Assembly (NCBI GenBank): GCA_009767595.1
Contig: VSDK01001483.1
Span: 1 to 64,000 of the forward strand
Direction: 5' to 3'
From: Symbiodinium kawagutii
Lineage: Eukaryota; Sar; Dinophyceae; Suessiales; Symbiodiniaceae
DNA: 64,000 bases
In this document: positions 43,006 to 55,423 of the stretch, one piece after another
Numbering within the stretch: the stretch's first letter is position 1
Layout of the letters: each line of letters begins with the position of its first letter
The notes under the pieces: generated by a model
The model's input: only the letters and a program-made list of their open reading frames with translations
What the model was told of the DNA's origin: nothing
Databases searched by the model: none
Made by a program: the position numbers and the translations under genes

Positions 43006-46000
43006 CTATGAAGCTACAACCATGGGTTGTTCAGTAGCAAGTGCTCTGGGCAAGAGATCATGGAAGATCATTGCAGCATGCTTCCTGGCCACGTCCATGC
43101 CTTCACAAATCTGATGACAGCATTGAGTCTTCGCCCAAACTAAGGACAACCACAGCAAAGTGTCCAAGAAGGAACCTTCCAAGGTGCAGTGGCAGCCCCA
43201 AGGGTTATACAGCGGAGAACAACTAGAAACCCCTTCACCAAAAAATGGTACATATGACATGTAATTGCTAAATTGTTGTCTATGACTATTTCACTGTTGG
43301 AGTTTCATTTTGTTGTGAAGTGTGTGACTGCAAGTGTGTGTGGTTTTCTGATTTCCAGCAACCAAACCCAAATAGCCCACTCCATGAAGACAAACCCAAC
43401 AATCCAACTGAAACCCGAGCCCTGTTTGGGGGATGGTGGCTTTACTGGGCCACAGAACAGGCCCTTGACATCAGAGGCATGGGTTTCCCAGTTTCGAAGT
43501 CAACTGCAATGCCAGTGGAGCGCAAATCCGAATAGGTCGTGAGTGCAAACATTGTGCAAGTATTCTGTCCATGTACTATCCATCTCAGTTTCCAGTCAGT
43601 ATCCAACTCTTGACAAGTGCTGGTGTCTCAAGAATACTACTGTCCCACAGTAAATATCCCAAAATCTAGAACATAAATGAAAATAACAATTTAGACTTTG
43701 CAATCCAACTGCTAGTTTATTTGGCTGGTCAGCAACGATTGACAATTTGGAAACAACAGGCACATAAATGCCCAAGTGTAAATGGGCGGCCAGCAGTTCT
43801 TCATCTCTCAACTTCTTGCTGCAAGTTCCTTGGGACAACTTGCCTGTCTCACCAATCTTCATTGGGTTTCTCTGATTGCAAATTCTTGGTACCAAAGTTC
43901 CCGTCTTATGGGGAAAGGTCTAAATCAATTTTTCATCCCAAAGGATTTTTGACCACTTTAGAGAACGTACCAGTGAATATCGACGGAAGTCGCAATTGAT
44001 CAAATCTGAACAATTCCATGTAGAATGGAAAAATCTTATCATTCAGGACATACCTACAACTATCAACCTTAATCAACGCAAGAGTTATCAATAACACCAT
44101 TAATCAAAATTCATCAAACTATCAACAGACATGCAGGACGTCTGAATCCTAGCATAACATGATATGATCAATGATGAAAGTACTGTATAAGAATCAGCAA
44201 TCGAATGATACGAGTTTCCACCCTGGAGTTGATTGAGTTTCATCAATGAGCGTCGTATACTGAATCAATGAGTAAAGGATCACAATTAGATCTGAATCAA
44301 AACGAATCAAAATGCATCAACAACATGACTCAAAATAAAATCAGATACTAATCAAAGTGTATCAAAACAGATGTTGAATCCATTTGAATCCTGTGTGAAA
44401 ATTCTGAATTCCATCCACATTCGAACCTCGTCCCAGTTGCCACCTTCGCCAGGTGGGTGTGGGCGAAGCACTACCACCACCCTCAAGGGCTGGATCCACC
44501 ATTTCGGCGGGGCGCATCATGACGGGCTGCTTGGCGGCAGCTGTGCTGTGGTTCATAGGGAAGTTATATTTGACAGATCTTAAGATCTGTTGAGTTAAGA
44601 TTGCTTATAGCAATACTTAACAGATGTTGAGTCATAGATTATAGGATACTATAGGCTTAACAGATATCAACAGCTGTATTTGGCGTTCTAGTCTACAGCA
44701 TAATTATGTTGCTGTCAACAGATGTCAACAACTATAGTCAAAAGGTGTTTGCAGACCGAGTGAAAGATGTTAACTCGCAGATATAACAGATGTTGAACAG
44801 CTACACTTGACAGCTTGAGGGAAAGGACGATTTGTTTTTCACAGTAGTTAGGGAACCACCACCATCACCTCTACAACCAGAAAATTCCAGCACCTCATTC
44901 CTGTTCAGTGTGACTACTTGCGACAATTTCACGCATACATATATTTACAATATGGGTGTGGGTCAAAACCCTTAGTCCCCCTGGTTCCCCTTTGTTAACC
45001 ATTGTTTTCCTTATGAGTTTGTTGGTGGAAATCCCCCATTAGTAGTTTTGTTGGTCATTATCCCTATTATTGGTTAGTTAATATTGACCCAGCTCGCCAT
45101 ATATGATTCGTCGCCATTCCAACACTCCAAACTCATGAAGCCGCTGTCGCAGGTCCCACCATCCCGCCTCGCTCACGCCCTGCCCCAGGTTCCACTCGTC
45201 GAACCCCTTTGGGATGCTCCACCTCCATGAGCCAACTGGAGGCGAAGACCTCCGCCATGAGAAGCCGATCAAACCGACCTGGAACACCATCGTCTCTGTT
45301 GCTGGGGTTACATGCCAGCAAACTGATGCCTTGGACACCCACAAAATACCAATGTTTCCGCTGTGAGAGACCTGATGGCCCATCAATCAACCCGGAATTC
45401 ACAACTGTGTAATTTAGAAAATTTAGAGTACACCGGGTAAAAAATAGATGGCACAGAACGACGAATGAAAACCACGATATAGATGGCGCAGAAAGGGCTT
45501 TCGTGACGCGCCTATAATGAAGATGGAAAATTGCAAAAAATCACCATATTTCATGGTCAGCATGTGCCAAACAAATGGCACACATTGCCCAACTACATGG
45601 GGGTTGTGCCATCTATGAGCCCCTGAGGGTGAAACCAACGTACATGTCTGCCAAAAAACCGTGATCGTGATGATGGTGCCATCTAGTGAATCTATCGAAA
45701 AGGGAAACCATCCACCTGGACCCGCCAGCTGCACCTGGCGGCGTTTGTGACGTGGTGCCATCTATTGGGGGCGGCTTTGTGATCTCACGGATTTAAGATG
45801 ACAATTTGGTTGGTTTGTTACCTGCACATGGTGAATAAAAGATGATTTGGAGGTACCTCTATTTTAATAAACCACCAAATGATCAAATAGTGTCACGCAA
45901 GGCAAGTTTACTTGTAAGGCGCCTGTTTGCTGACATGTCTTTCGGTGATCTGTTTCAACCTGCACATACGCTCAAAAACACGTAAGTGGAATTTAAGTGG

Positions 46001-49000
46001 AGTGTCTTGAACATTTGCATTCACACATGTTCACAGTACTGACAGTACACTTGCGGGGTCGGAACTCGTGTGAACATGTCAAGCTGTTGATGGCTTCTTA
46101 CCCCAGATTTTGGTTTGACAGCCAAGCAAGCAACCTCTACCATCCTCAGAACCTTTTCTTTCCCAGCCAAAAGTAGACCAGTTTGCACAAGCTTGGTGCA
46201 TTTTTTTTTCACGGCCAAGAAAACTGCAAATTTGGAAGTTTGGTCCAAAGTTACCAGTGCTGGACTCTGCCTCATGACAGGCCCAAAGAAATGGCAAAGG
46301 CCTGTATTGATTGCGTCGAGGCAGGTCAATGGGAGGTACCGGCCTCCAAAGGAGTCGATCTTCGACCCAACGAATCATTTTCAAACAGGCAACCAGAAGA
46401 TATCATATCATAAGTAAACTTTAAGTAAAGATAGTAAGGTACCTGCTGTGTGTGAACCAACACGGTGTTTTTTCGGATCATATTTTCCCGTGTTCAGGAC
46501 AGGATGAGCATGGGAAGGCTATATGCAATTCTGTTGTATCGATGGTTTCTGCCTTGCAGCATGTGTCTGAGCTCTGGGTGTTGACTCTGTTGACGGCTTC
46601 TGTGTCTCCTGTGCCTCAAAGTCCCACTGGGATGCTGTGCCATGCTGTGCCCTTTGCGTCAGCTGTAGAGGAAACAATGAGATGCAGATATGCAGCATGT
46701 ATGCAGCTGCAGATGGCAACCAGAGTCATAGTGCGAAGGAACATCACTGAACAAGCGAAACAAAGAGACTGGAAAGCCTCATGGCGAAAAGGGCAAATGG
46801 CCAACCTAAATGTAAACCACTTTCTCAGTTGCACTGGCATGGTGCGATAAAAAGGCATATGTTCAAATGTATATCAGTGCCGTTCGGATCTTTTGATTGA
46901 AGGTGACAGATGGGAACAGGGGTTACTGAAGTTGTGTTGTTGTCGACTTGAAGTACCAGACAATCGAAAACCCAGGGGCAAGTACCTGAGATTCTGACGT
47001 TCTTCCGTGCCAGGTGGCTGTTTCACTTGTGACCCGGTGTCGCTTCACTAGTGATGTTGAGAAGCGGCACATCCGGTGTTCAAAGCTCATCCTGGTAGAA
47101 TCTCAGTTTAGCAGGTTGCCAAGTTACAGATTGGTTCCTTGGGTTTCACACAGTTCCCGTGGAACATTATCCCATGCAAAGAATCATTTAGTCGCATCAG
47201 AGTATTCATTGAGCACTAATTTAGATCCATTAAGAATGCTTAATTAGTCACACATTATAAAACAAGATCCAATTGGCTTTCAATCAACCTGCGCAGGATT
47301 CTGCCATCATTGTGTGTACTCATAGGGCTGATGACCTATTTATGGTGTTCTTCCGTGAGGTGTGCATGGTCTCTAAATGCAGAGATCTTGTTCATTTCAG
47401 GAACATTGCATACGTAGGTTGTTCGTGGAATTCCTTCATGCCCGGTATTTGACTTCGGTATGTCGAACAGAGCAGTCTGACGTTACATACTACGTGCGTG
47501 TGCGGAACTGAGCCTCAGAAAGATTCAGAAAGCAAGAGACTTGTTCAAATACTTGTGCTGATGGTTTCAGTGTTAGGCTGCCAAATTTATGGTTGGTACT
47601 TATGATTCCTGGGTGGTTTCCAAGTCATTGTTTTTAGTTTCAGTTTCACTTGCTTCCCAAAGCATTGTTCGTGAAATGATATATTGTGATTGATTTGTGT
47701 TAGTTAGGTTTCCGGATTGAATTGAGTCCTAGTGAAACCTTTCCTTGGTGGGTTTTTTATTGGACGATAGCACGGAGTTTGGAGGGATCTGAACCATTGC
47801 CATAATCACCCAAGTTAAGGAATGCACCGACGGGCTTCTGCTGATGGTTACATGATGTTACATGTGCTGACATGACCCATGGGTTTTTCTTGTTGTTTGT
47901 GAGCAGCATGGGTACATGTGTGCATTGGATCTGACTTGAATGAGACAAATTGGGCATGGAATGGTATACAAATAGACCAGGGGAGGCTGGCACTTCAAAG
48001 TTTCCCCCTCTAAACTCGACCACTTGACTCACCTTGATGTTCTTTATCAGTTTCTGTGCCTTCTCAACAGCAGCGGTTTCCCGTTTCCTCCAGCAACGTT
48101 GGAGTCGATCCCGGTTTCACCGGCAGAGTTTGGCGCTTTGTGCCGAAAGGATGAGAAGTTTGTTGGTTGTGCAACTCGTGGTGGTACATGGTACGCATAT
48201 GACACAGCATGCATAACCGCCAAACATGGAAGCAGGCACAGTAACCAACAGCGATTTAAGCAGAGGGCAATGGTAGTACAATGTTGAAGCGCACACACAC
48301 GCACACATGCACAGGTGCATATCCGGTCAATGAGGCATATACATAATGTAGATCATATAATGATTGGTTGAAGTATGTGTGTTTCAAAAATGATCCATCT
48401 GAAAAAGATTTGTTTGAACCAAACATCACCACAGTTGTTGATTATTTCTGCAATGAATGTTTGATGTGAACATCAAGGGTACTACTAAGTAATCACTCTG
48501 CTTTGACCCAGATCTATAAGGTTTCAAAGGTGTTTGTGACCACGACTTTTTTGCAGAACATGAGTACGCCCTCCATACGTCTCGACATCATGCCGCATAG
48601 GTCGACATCTTTCCACAGCCAACGGATTAACGTAGACTCCTTCGCAAGGAACCATAGGCAAGAAGGTCATGACACTCGCATCCGTATCAAAGTCAGGCGC
48701 CTCAATGGGATCCCATGGGATTGCAAGCTCCCAAGATAGCACATGGGCAGCAATCAATCCGTTCAACTTCAGCAACACCTGCAGTCATCGCTATAGTGAA
48801 AAGTTGGTTGATCAGCTGAGGCTTTCTACCACTACCTGATTTATTGGAGACCATAATCAGTAAGAATCACATTATCAGTGCACACTATTTATGACAATTC
48901 GCAACAAGCACTATCTCCCAATTTCAGTATCAAGCAGCACTAAGCCATGCACCACAATGAATCAGCATTGGAATACTGGAACCAATGCTGAAGTGCCACA

Positions 49001-50046
49001 GGTCCAAGCAAGTCAGCCAGTCATGTTCTTTAAGCTTTTTCCAGCCCTGAGATAAGATCTGCCATGGCATGGCCAGCATGCGTGGTCAACGTGGTAGCGC
49101 ACTTTCTGAGCACCAGAAACTTTGATGACCAACTGTGCTGAATCCTTCGCCTTTTCGGCATTGGCGTACCAGAAAGTTTCACCCATTGTACGTGAGATAC
49201 GCTGCGTATTGCGGAGAAATGCTGCTCATCTTTGTGCTGATCCGAGGCTGATCCCTCAATGCTTGAGGACATCAGACCCGATAGTTTCCCCAGCCGTTCC
49301 CTTGTGATCTATTGGTTGGGTGCCGGACAAACTAAATACCCCTTGCGTGCACACACCATCACTGATGATACACCATGACTGATGATATGATGACTGGCGC
49401 TCTAGAAAAAGGCTCTTTTGCATCCTACAACATAGCTTGTCGTGCTGAGTCCTATTGGAAAGTTTATTCTTTCACTGTACTCCTTGAAGTGTCACATCGT
49501 TGCAAACTCTGGGTACAACAACTCTTAAGATTCCAACAGCCACCAGCATGCCTACAGCATCTCGAAATTACTAAATGGATTGAACCTGTCCATCAATTTG
49601 GTTGACCCTCCAACTGGTGTTTGGGGACCCTATTTTACAGAGTCCCAATCTTAGCCAACTGGCTTTACTTGATTGAGCAGTACTCTTGTATGCTTGCGCA
49701 TAGTGAAATGCGTAGCTTGGAACGGCCTGGATGATTGTCATGGGACACTCAATTCCAAACATTGGGATAGACTTTACTCGATATCCTTTACAGTCAAGAG
49801 TCAAAAGGTATACTTCATAACGTACTAACTGCTGATTCATGATTGTATTGGCAACTCTTAGAGCTTATTCAGTCCATTTTGATTTTTCTGATGCCGTTGT
49901 TTGTTGTTTTGTTGCTTGTTGGCCTTCATTTGTCGTTTATTGCTGCAGCAGGAAGAGTAGTAGTAGCAGTAGTGGCAATTAGTAGCAGTGGTGGTGAGCG
50001 TGGCTGTCGTTTGAGCTGTAGCGGTGACAGGGCTGGTTACTAGTAG

Positions 50047-50083
<37 letters not shown>

Positions 50084-52595
50084 CGTAGTAGCAGCAGGAG
50101 TAGCAGTAGCAGTAGCAGGAGGAGTAGTAGGAGTAGTAGTAGTAGTAGTAGTAGTCGTCGGAGGAGGACTCCTAAGAGCAATAGCAGGAATAAGAGAGCA
50201 GGAGTAAGACGAGTAAGAGTAGGAGTACAAGTAGTAGGAGGAGGAGGATTAGCCTTAGCAGTAGCAGTAGCACCAGAAGTACCAGGAGTAGCACGAGTAG
50301 CACGAGTAGGAGTGGGAGCAGTAGGAGGAGGAGGAGTGGTTGTTGTTACTGGTGTTGTCTCCTCACTCTCGTTCTCTTCTTGTGCTGAAGATCAGGGGTC
50401 TGGCCAACTGAGGTGTGCTGGGACGAATGCCGGAGTGCAAATCCTCAGGGGAAATCTGTTGGAGCGAAGGATTTCGTGTGTCCAACCTTTCCTTATACCC
50501 TGATGGGATCTGATGGGTGTGAGTTGAAGTTCAAGCAACAAGGTGGTTGGAGCAGGTTGGATGTGGTCGGGTGGATTCGGATTGCGGACTCTTCAATGGC
50601 CTGCATCACCAAAAGCCATGGGTGAATGTTATTGAATGTTGACATTGTACATCATTGCAGCGCGTCACTGTAGGCATAGCTTTTCCCTACCTGCCCCACA
50701 TGAAAAAAATGTTTGCTTAGCGATACGAATCATTTGTGGACAACTTCATGTTTGGCAAACACCTTGTCAGTTTGGTGGGAGAAGCATCAATCCTTTGTGC
50801 CCGGGCTCAAAACAACCCACTATACAAAACGAAACATGAGTTGGCTTCCTCACGACCACAGCAACAACCTACATTTCCAGCAGGACCAGGAACAAACCAC
50901 CAAAAGTAGTCCTGCTAAACACAATTTTTTCTCATAAATGGAAACGTAGTTTGGAGCTAAGGAGGCTAAGGACCATGTCAATCTTCAAATTGGTTAAACT
51001 AAATGTGATTTTTTTTTATCATTTTTTATCAGTCAAATTTGGCTAAGGGTTGTACTTCCAAATTGTTTGGTCCATGTCAAGACACCTGTGATGGCACACG
51101 ATTCAGGCTCCGGGGCCCCACCACTGCGCCTTTGGAAAACCTGCGCCCACCGGAGCCTGTGGTGAAGGCTCCGGTGACGGGTTGGCAGACCTTGCCACCT
51201 ACTTGGAACCAGAAACCAAACAGTTGAGAGGATGAGGATGATGTTTCCTTGAAAATCGTTCAGTATATATTGTGATTATTTACAATTTATATATATATAT
51301 ATAAATATAATATGTATGTACGTATAGTGATACATATTGATATATATATATATATATATTTATTTATTTATTTAAATCTATACATGTGTGTACTCTAAGA
51401 CATCCTGATTTGTTTGTGGTAGCCATTCGACCGCAGGTGCTGGAGGCCACACCAAAGAGGCGACTGGTGCCACCTCAGGACTGTCAGTCTAAGGGAATTG
51501 CAATGCTCGAGAAATGTCAGGAGAGGCTTCACCTGGAGATTTGGCACTAAAAGATTCTAGAATTAGTTGGATTATTGGCTTCACCTGAGGATTGGCTTCA
51601 CTGACTAATGTTGTAGTACTGGCTTTCGGGCCTCACGGTTGAATTATGCGTCTACAGAGAAAGGCCCTTTCGTCAGGTACCTCCCATGAGAATCTCAGGG
51701 TTTTTGACAAGCCTGACTTTTCGACGGCCATGATGGGTCCCAACCACACCAGCGCCACACGGTTCAGTGACGAGGAGCTGAAGGAAGAGAATGCGGCAAG
51801 CCAGGCGCTGTGAAAGGGTGGATGGGATGTGAATCTCTCACTGTTTCCACGGAGTATTTACGACAGATTTACATTGTACAGCAGTTCACATTGGTGGAGA
51901 CAATCATTATGAAGCATAGATGCATGCTGTTACATGCATGTACCGAGTGATTATGAAGTGTAGATGCATGCTGTTACATGCATGTAGGAGTTAATGAACA
52001 CTGTGATGGAAGTATGGCTCAAAGGAAGATTCTTGACATACACATGCAGCATATGCACATGTCCACAATATTTTCATCTAGGGCAATATAGAGTTACATT
52101 TGATTTTCACATACAGATTTACATCTCTTACAGACATAGTATCACTACAAGGGACCTGTATTCTCACTCGACTATTGTCACAACATCAGCAGTTACTCCA
52201 TCGCTACCATTGATATTGCATCCATGCATGTAATATCAGCGGTAGCTGTGATGATATCCACAATTACGCTCCCATGCAGTCTGGGTTTGACCCGGAGATT
52301 GTTCAGGTCATATCCCTGTGCTGGGAGCTACACGCACCACTCGCACAGCATAGTTGAGAGGCCATGGAAATGAAGGCAGAGCCCGTTGTTGCTATGCCAG
52401 AGATAGGCCCGGCCGGCCGCTAGTCTATGTATTCTGGTTTCTGTTTAGGTCATTGTATGCACAGAGAGCTTATGAATATTATTTACATATAGGTATATAT
52501 TTGTATATATACATATTTGAAATAGGGAGCCACATGTTTGATGTGCGTGTGCAGTGTGTTGTGGTTGTTGTTGTGGTTGTGGTTGAGGTTGTTGG

Positions 52596-52629
<34 letters not shown>

Positions 52630-53946
52630 CCTGTGCTTGTCCTTGTTCCTTTTTGCCTTCGTCGGTCCCTTGCCATTGTTGCGGTGGTGTTATTGAAGTT
52701 GACGTTGTGATGGTTGTGGTGTTTGTTTCGGTGCTTGTCATTGTAGTTGTTTGTCATTGCTGCTGTTGTTGCTGGTTCGCTGTTTGTTGTTCTTTATCTT
52801 TGCGGTGGTGTTTCGGAGGAGTTTTTCATGGTTCATGGGTCTGGCAAGCAAAATAAGTAGCAGACAGCTATACAACATCCAAATGACATGATATGATTGA
52901 ACATGCTGTCTACCTGATACGAGTCTTGACCCTGGTTTGAATTTCATCGGACGTTCCCCGATAAACATAGTAGCTGGAATTCATATGCATGACCAATCAT
53001 TTTTGTATGCAGTTACGACTCTTACAATTTCATCAAGCTCCGCCTCTGTAACAATCTGAGACTTCCATAGTTTGATGACGAACTCTTCCGCAGAGCACAT
53101 TCACCTTTACGATTCTAAAGCCAATTTTCGCTGCATAGGAAGGTGCCACCAGAGCATAGGAACAGGTCCAATGAGTCGTTATTCCTTGATTGCATCTCCA
53201 GCTTCGTCATGTCGCCACCGAAGTTTCGTTGATGGTTAGTCTGGGGGCAGGATGATTGCTTTCAATTACTGTGGCAAAAGGTTTGCATCTTATTTTTGTC
53301 GACAACCTGTGCTGTTTCCAGGGCCTCACCATCCAAGCATATGCATGATATCCTTGTTGAGAGGTTGTAGGTAGAGACCAGCTTGTGTTCTTTGACAGTG
53401 GCAGCATTTCTTCGCGCGTCCAAGAACAGCTTCTGACATAGAAGGAACCTCTCAGTGTAGACGTGAACAGCAGGGCATAGTTGTGACCGCATTCGGGCGG
53501 ACCTGTACTGACCTGTGGTTGCATTGAAACAAGTGTATGTCATCGTGATATGTCAAGTCGTTATCTTTGCCTAGTTCTGATGGTGCATGTTGAAAGACGC
53601 AATGAAACGGCAAGTTTTCGCATGTCTACATCCCTCTACGCATTAGGTATTATTTTGTCACTGTTTCGAGCAGAACATGATATACCAATACCGATCCATT
53701 CAGACAAATGTGGCTAGATCATTTTGAACTTTGGCCTGGAGGTAAATCGTAAATATTCAAGTTGGAACATCGGGAAGTATAACGCACATAAACTCACAAC
53801 AAGATAAAGAAGAAATAGGATAGTAATGGATAGTGTGACAGATAGAAACACATATGAAAGACATATGAAACACATATCGCATCTCCCAAGCATGTCAGCT
53901 CCCCAGTGAATACGTTGAAGGGCCCCAGGGTTGACAGCACAGCCAT
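43006..53946 (-). CDS. Unrecognised 355-residue protein, nine-exon model
   Basis: Reading leftward: 53946-53852 (ATG), 53502-53330, 49824-49639, 49224-49103, 48727-48568, 45278-45177, 44540-44481, 43828-43764 and 43110-43006 (TAG). Every intron is GT-AG and all phases match, giving one uninterrupted 355-residue frame. Donors include GTGAGG, GTAAAA and GTGAGC. Protein-like landmarks: FLLCQKLFLDARRNAATVKE (exon 2), FGIECPMTIIQAVPSYAFHY (exon 3), FWYANAEKAKDSAQLVIKVS (exon 4), DTDASVMTFLPMVPCEGVYV (exon 5), FDRLLMAEVFASSWLMEVEH (exon 6) and CEGMDVARKHAAMIFHDLL (exon 9). No known domain was recognised and no signal peptide or long membrane helix is obvious. It is the most self-consistent multi-exon model after the TIR gene, but splice choice was by eye and small exons may be missing. 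The large third-to-second exon gap (49825-53329) contains plus-strand islands. Confidence 0.5.
45803..45880. mobile_element. Degenerate MITE-like copy, GGGGTACCCC family
   Basis: The right arm (GGAGGTACCTCTATTTTAAT then AAACCACC) matches the family's terminus; the left arm (ATTTGGTTGGTTTGTTA) is only weakly similar. It lies in an intron of the minus-strand gene. Confidence 0.33.
49949..50340. repeat. AGT/AGC/AGG trinucleotide tract
   Basis: A long imperfect AGY/AGR tract with a purer AGT core at about 50041-50165. Leu-rich, Thr-rich and Ser/Arg-rich frames across it follow from the repeat and are not evidence for genes. Confidence 0.8.
50391..50625 (+). CDS. Exon-like segment with stop codon
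   Basis: A pyrimidine-rich run and AG (50389-50390) precede a 77-residue frame that ends at TGA 50623-50625. It includes GKSVGAKDFVCPTFPYTLMG and GCELKFKQQGGWSRLDVVGW with three Cys residues upstream or within. The composition is strongly protein-like. It lies in the largest intron of the minus-strand gene, so it may be a nested plus-strand gene. The family is not recognised. Confidence 0.36.
51285..51380. repeat. TA-rich microsatellite
   Basis: Two TA runs separated by TATGTATGTACG-type sequence and followed by TTTA repeats. Confidence 0.75.
51437..51813 (+). CDS. Two exon-like segments, the second with a stop
   Basis: The first begins after an AG at 51435-51436 and reads VLEATPKRRLVPPQDCQSKG; its donor is not fixed. 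The second (51658-51813) begins in phase after an AG and encodes 51 residues including ENLRVFDKPDFSTAMMG and FSDEELKEENAASQAL, then TGA 51811-51813. They could be the 3' end of a nested plus-strand gene, perhaps with a Pro-rich segment near 51118-51225. The antisense frame of the second segment is also open. Confidence 0.32.
51908..51986. repeat. 43-bp tandem duplication containing an inverted repeat
   Basis: Two copies of a 43-bp unit (the second truncated) each contain ATGCATG-CTGTTA-CATGCAT, a 7-bp stem with a 6-base loop. Confidence 0.65.
52561..52630. repeat. TTG trinucleotide repeat
   Basis: Imperfect GTT/TTG repeat, purest near 52590-52628. Gln-rich and Thr-rich minus-strand frames across it are compositional. 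Confidence 0.8.
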
Positions 53947-54960
53947 GGCTGGAGATCAGACTGATCAACCCCAAGTGGTCGTGCCTTGGTCTAGGCTGGT
54001 GAAGTCAGGTTTTTTGTCATCAGAAATTCATGTTTTTTGTCGTGTGTTTTGAAACCCAAGTGGTCGTGCCTTGTCACCAGTTTAGTTGAGACATGTTGAG
54101 ACTATGAACACGGCCTCATGTTTCCTTGTCGGATCTTGATCCTTTTTTCTCCTGTGAGCAGCTCGTGACATATTCTTTCTTGGGACGATTTGCTCGTGAA
54201 AAAACAGTAGATGTGCCACAGAAATGTAAGGCTACGGTTACTTCATTAAAAATCTGCTTGACGCTGGAAACAGATACCCTGAGGAGGTGTGTCACTGCAT
54301 CCAGTAAGCCCAGTAGGTGATGGCAGACCACCCCAATCTACCCCCTAGCCGTGATTCCCGTTCCCACATGGTACGACCAACAGAAGCGAATGGCAACCTC
54401 CCTGGAAACCAGCTGAGCGCTGGTCAGTCATCCTAGATGAGCCATGGATAGTTATGGCATGTTTAATTGATTTGCTGCCAGAGTTATTGAGCGCTAGAAC
54501 TTGTCTTCTGCACTTCTCAGCACTCCCGTGTTGCCTGTATATAGGCTGCCGAGGAGCGTTCTTGTACGTTTTAACCATCTGGTTTGAATGCAAAAGTACC
54601 GGAAACCACAAGAGTCACAATAGTCAAAATCAAAGATTGAACCCACTTTCATAGTAGGTTTCTTGGAACCATATCCTATGACCTCTTGCAAGTACACAGA
54701 CATCCTCAATCACATATGATAGCTTCCGCCCCACACGCTTTGAAATGTGTTTGTTGAATCAGTTCGAAAAGGATGTTACTTTGGACACGTCAAAAACGCA
54801 CGTTCTTTCAGCTTGGCACATCTTGGACCAATCCCTCAAACAGCCATAGCAGCTAGTGGTTGGACCATGATCATTGCAACGTGGTTATTCTTGTTTCGTC
54901 CTCTCATCGTGATGCTTACTAAGCACCATGAAGCACCACTAAGGACCATGAAGCCCCTTA
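53947..54960. other. Spacer between divergent gene models
   Basis: It lies upstream of the ATG of the minus-strand gene and left of plus-strand exon-like DNA, so it could hold a divergent promoter. A 22-bp AACCCAAGTGGTCGTGCCTTG-type word is repeated near 53968 and 54053. No exon is supported. Confidence 0.33.
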
Positions 54961-55337
54961 CCATTTTGCCAACCACCCGAGGGGATTGCAGCTGCCATTC
55001 GCAATGCTCAGGATTGCATTCCTCTCATTGACGCTGCCTCCAAGTTCCTAAGCACAGCTGAGGGGGTCTGCACATTTTTGTGGCTGTAAACAAGGACATT
55101 TGGAACCCCCGATACAACGGTTTCGCTGTAGACCTGCCTCTACTTCGCCCCTTGTGGAGCATTCTGGTGGGCAGAGTCAAGCATCCAACACGTGGTGTTG
55201 AGTATATAGTGCTTGGCTTCGCGCAATTGCTCCTACGCAACATGGATGTTACCACCATGATTCTCTTGGTGCTAGTAGGATTGTTGCTTGATTTTGCATA
55301 CTACCGTAGCCACATGGACTTCCCCCTCCTGAAATAA
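54961..55337 (+). CDS. Two overlapping exon-like frames
   Basis: The first frame (about 54961-55085) reads PPEGIAAAIRNAQDCIPLID then AASKFLSTAEG. The second (about 55062-55337) reads HIFVAVNKDIWNPRYNGFAV then a C-terminal hydrophobic helix (TTMILLVLVGLLLDFAYY) and stops at 55335-55337. They overlap by about 20 bases in different phases. A one-base error, a frameshift or two separate exons would each explain this. The relation to the gene starting near 55424 is unclear. Confidence 0.32.
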
Positions 55338-55423
55338 TTCATCAGACTGGGCACCTTTGTGCATGCGTAGCCGTGGCAAAGCAAGTGTCAAGTATGTGCT
55401 TGCAGATTTGAACATTCTCCAAG

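Noticed and set aside
43041..43134. Short plus-strand ORF beginning MGCSVASALGKR with a possible myristoylation site
   Set aside because: The opposite strand gives a terminal exon with AG acceptor and stop that fits a nine-exon chain.
49858..50503. Leu-rich, Thr-rich and Ser/Arg-rich open frames
   Set aside because: They translate the AGT/AGC trinucleotide tract; only the segment from about 50391 has protein-like composition.
52445..52757. Gln/Thr-rich minus-strand proteins
   Set aside because: Compositional product of the TTG/GTT repeat; both frames end in unrelated sequence.
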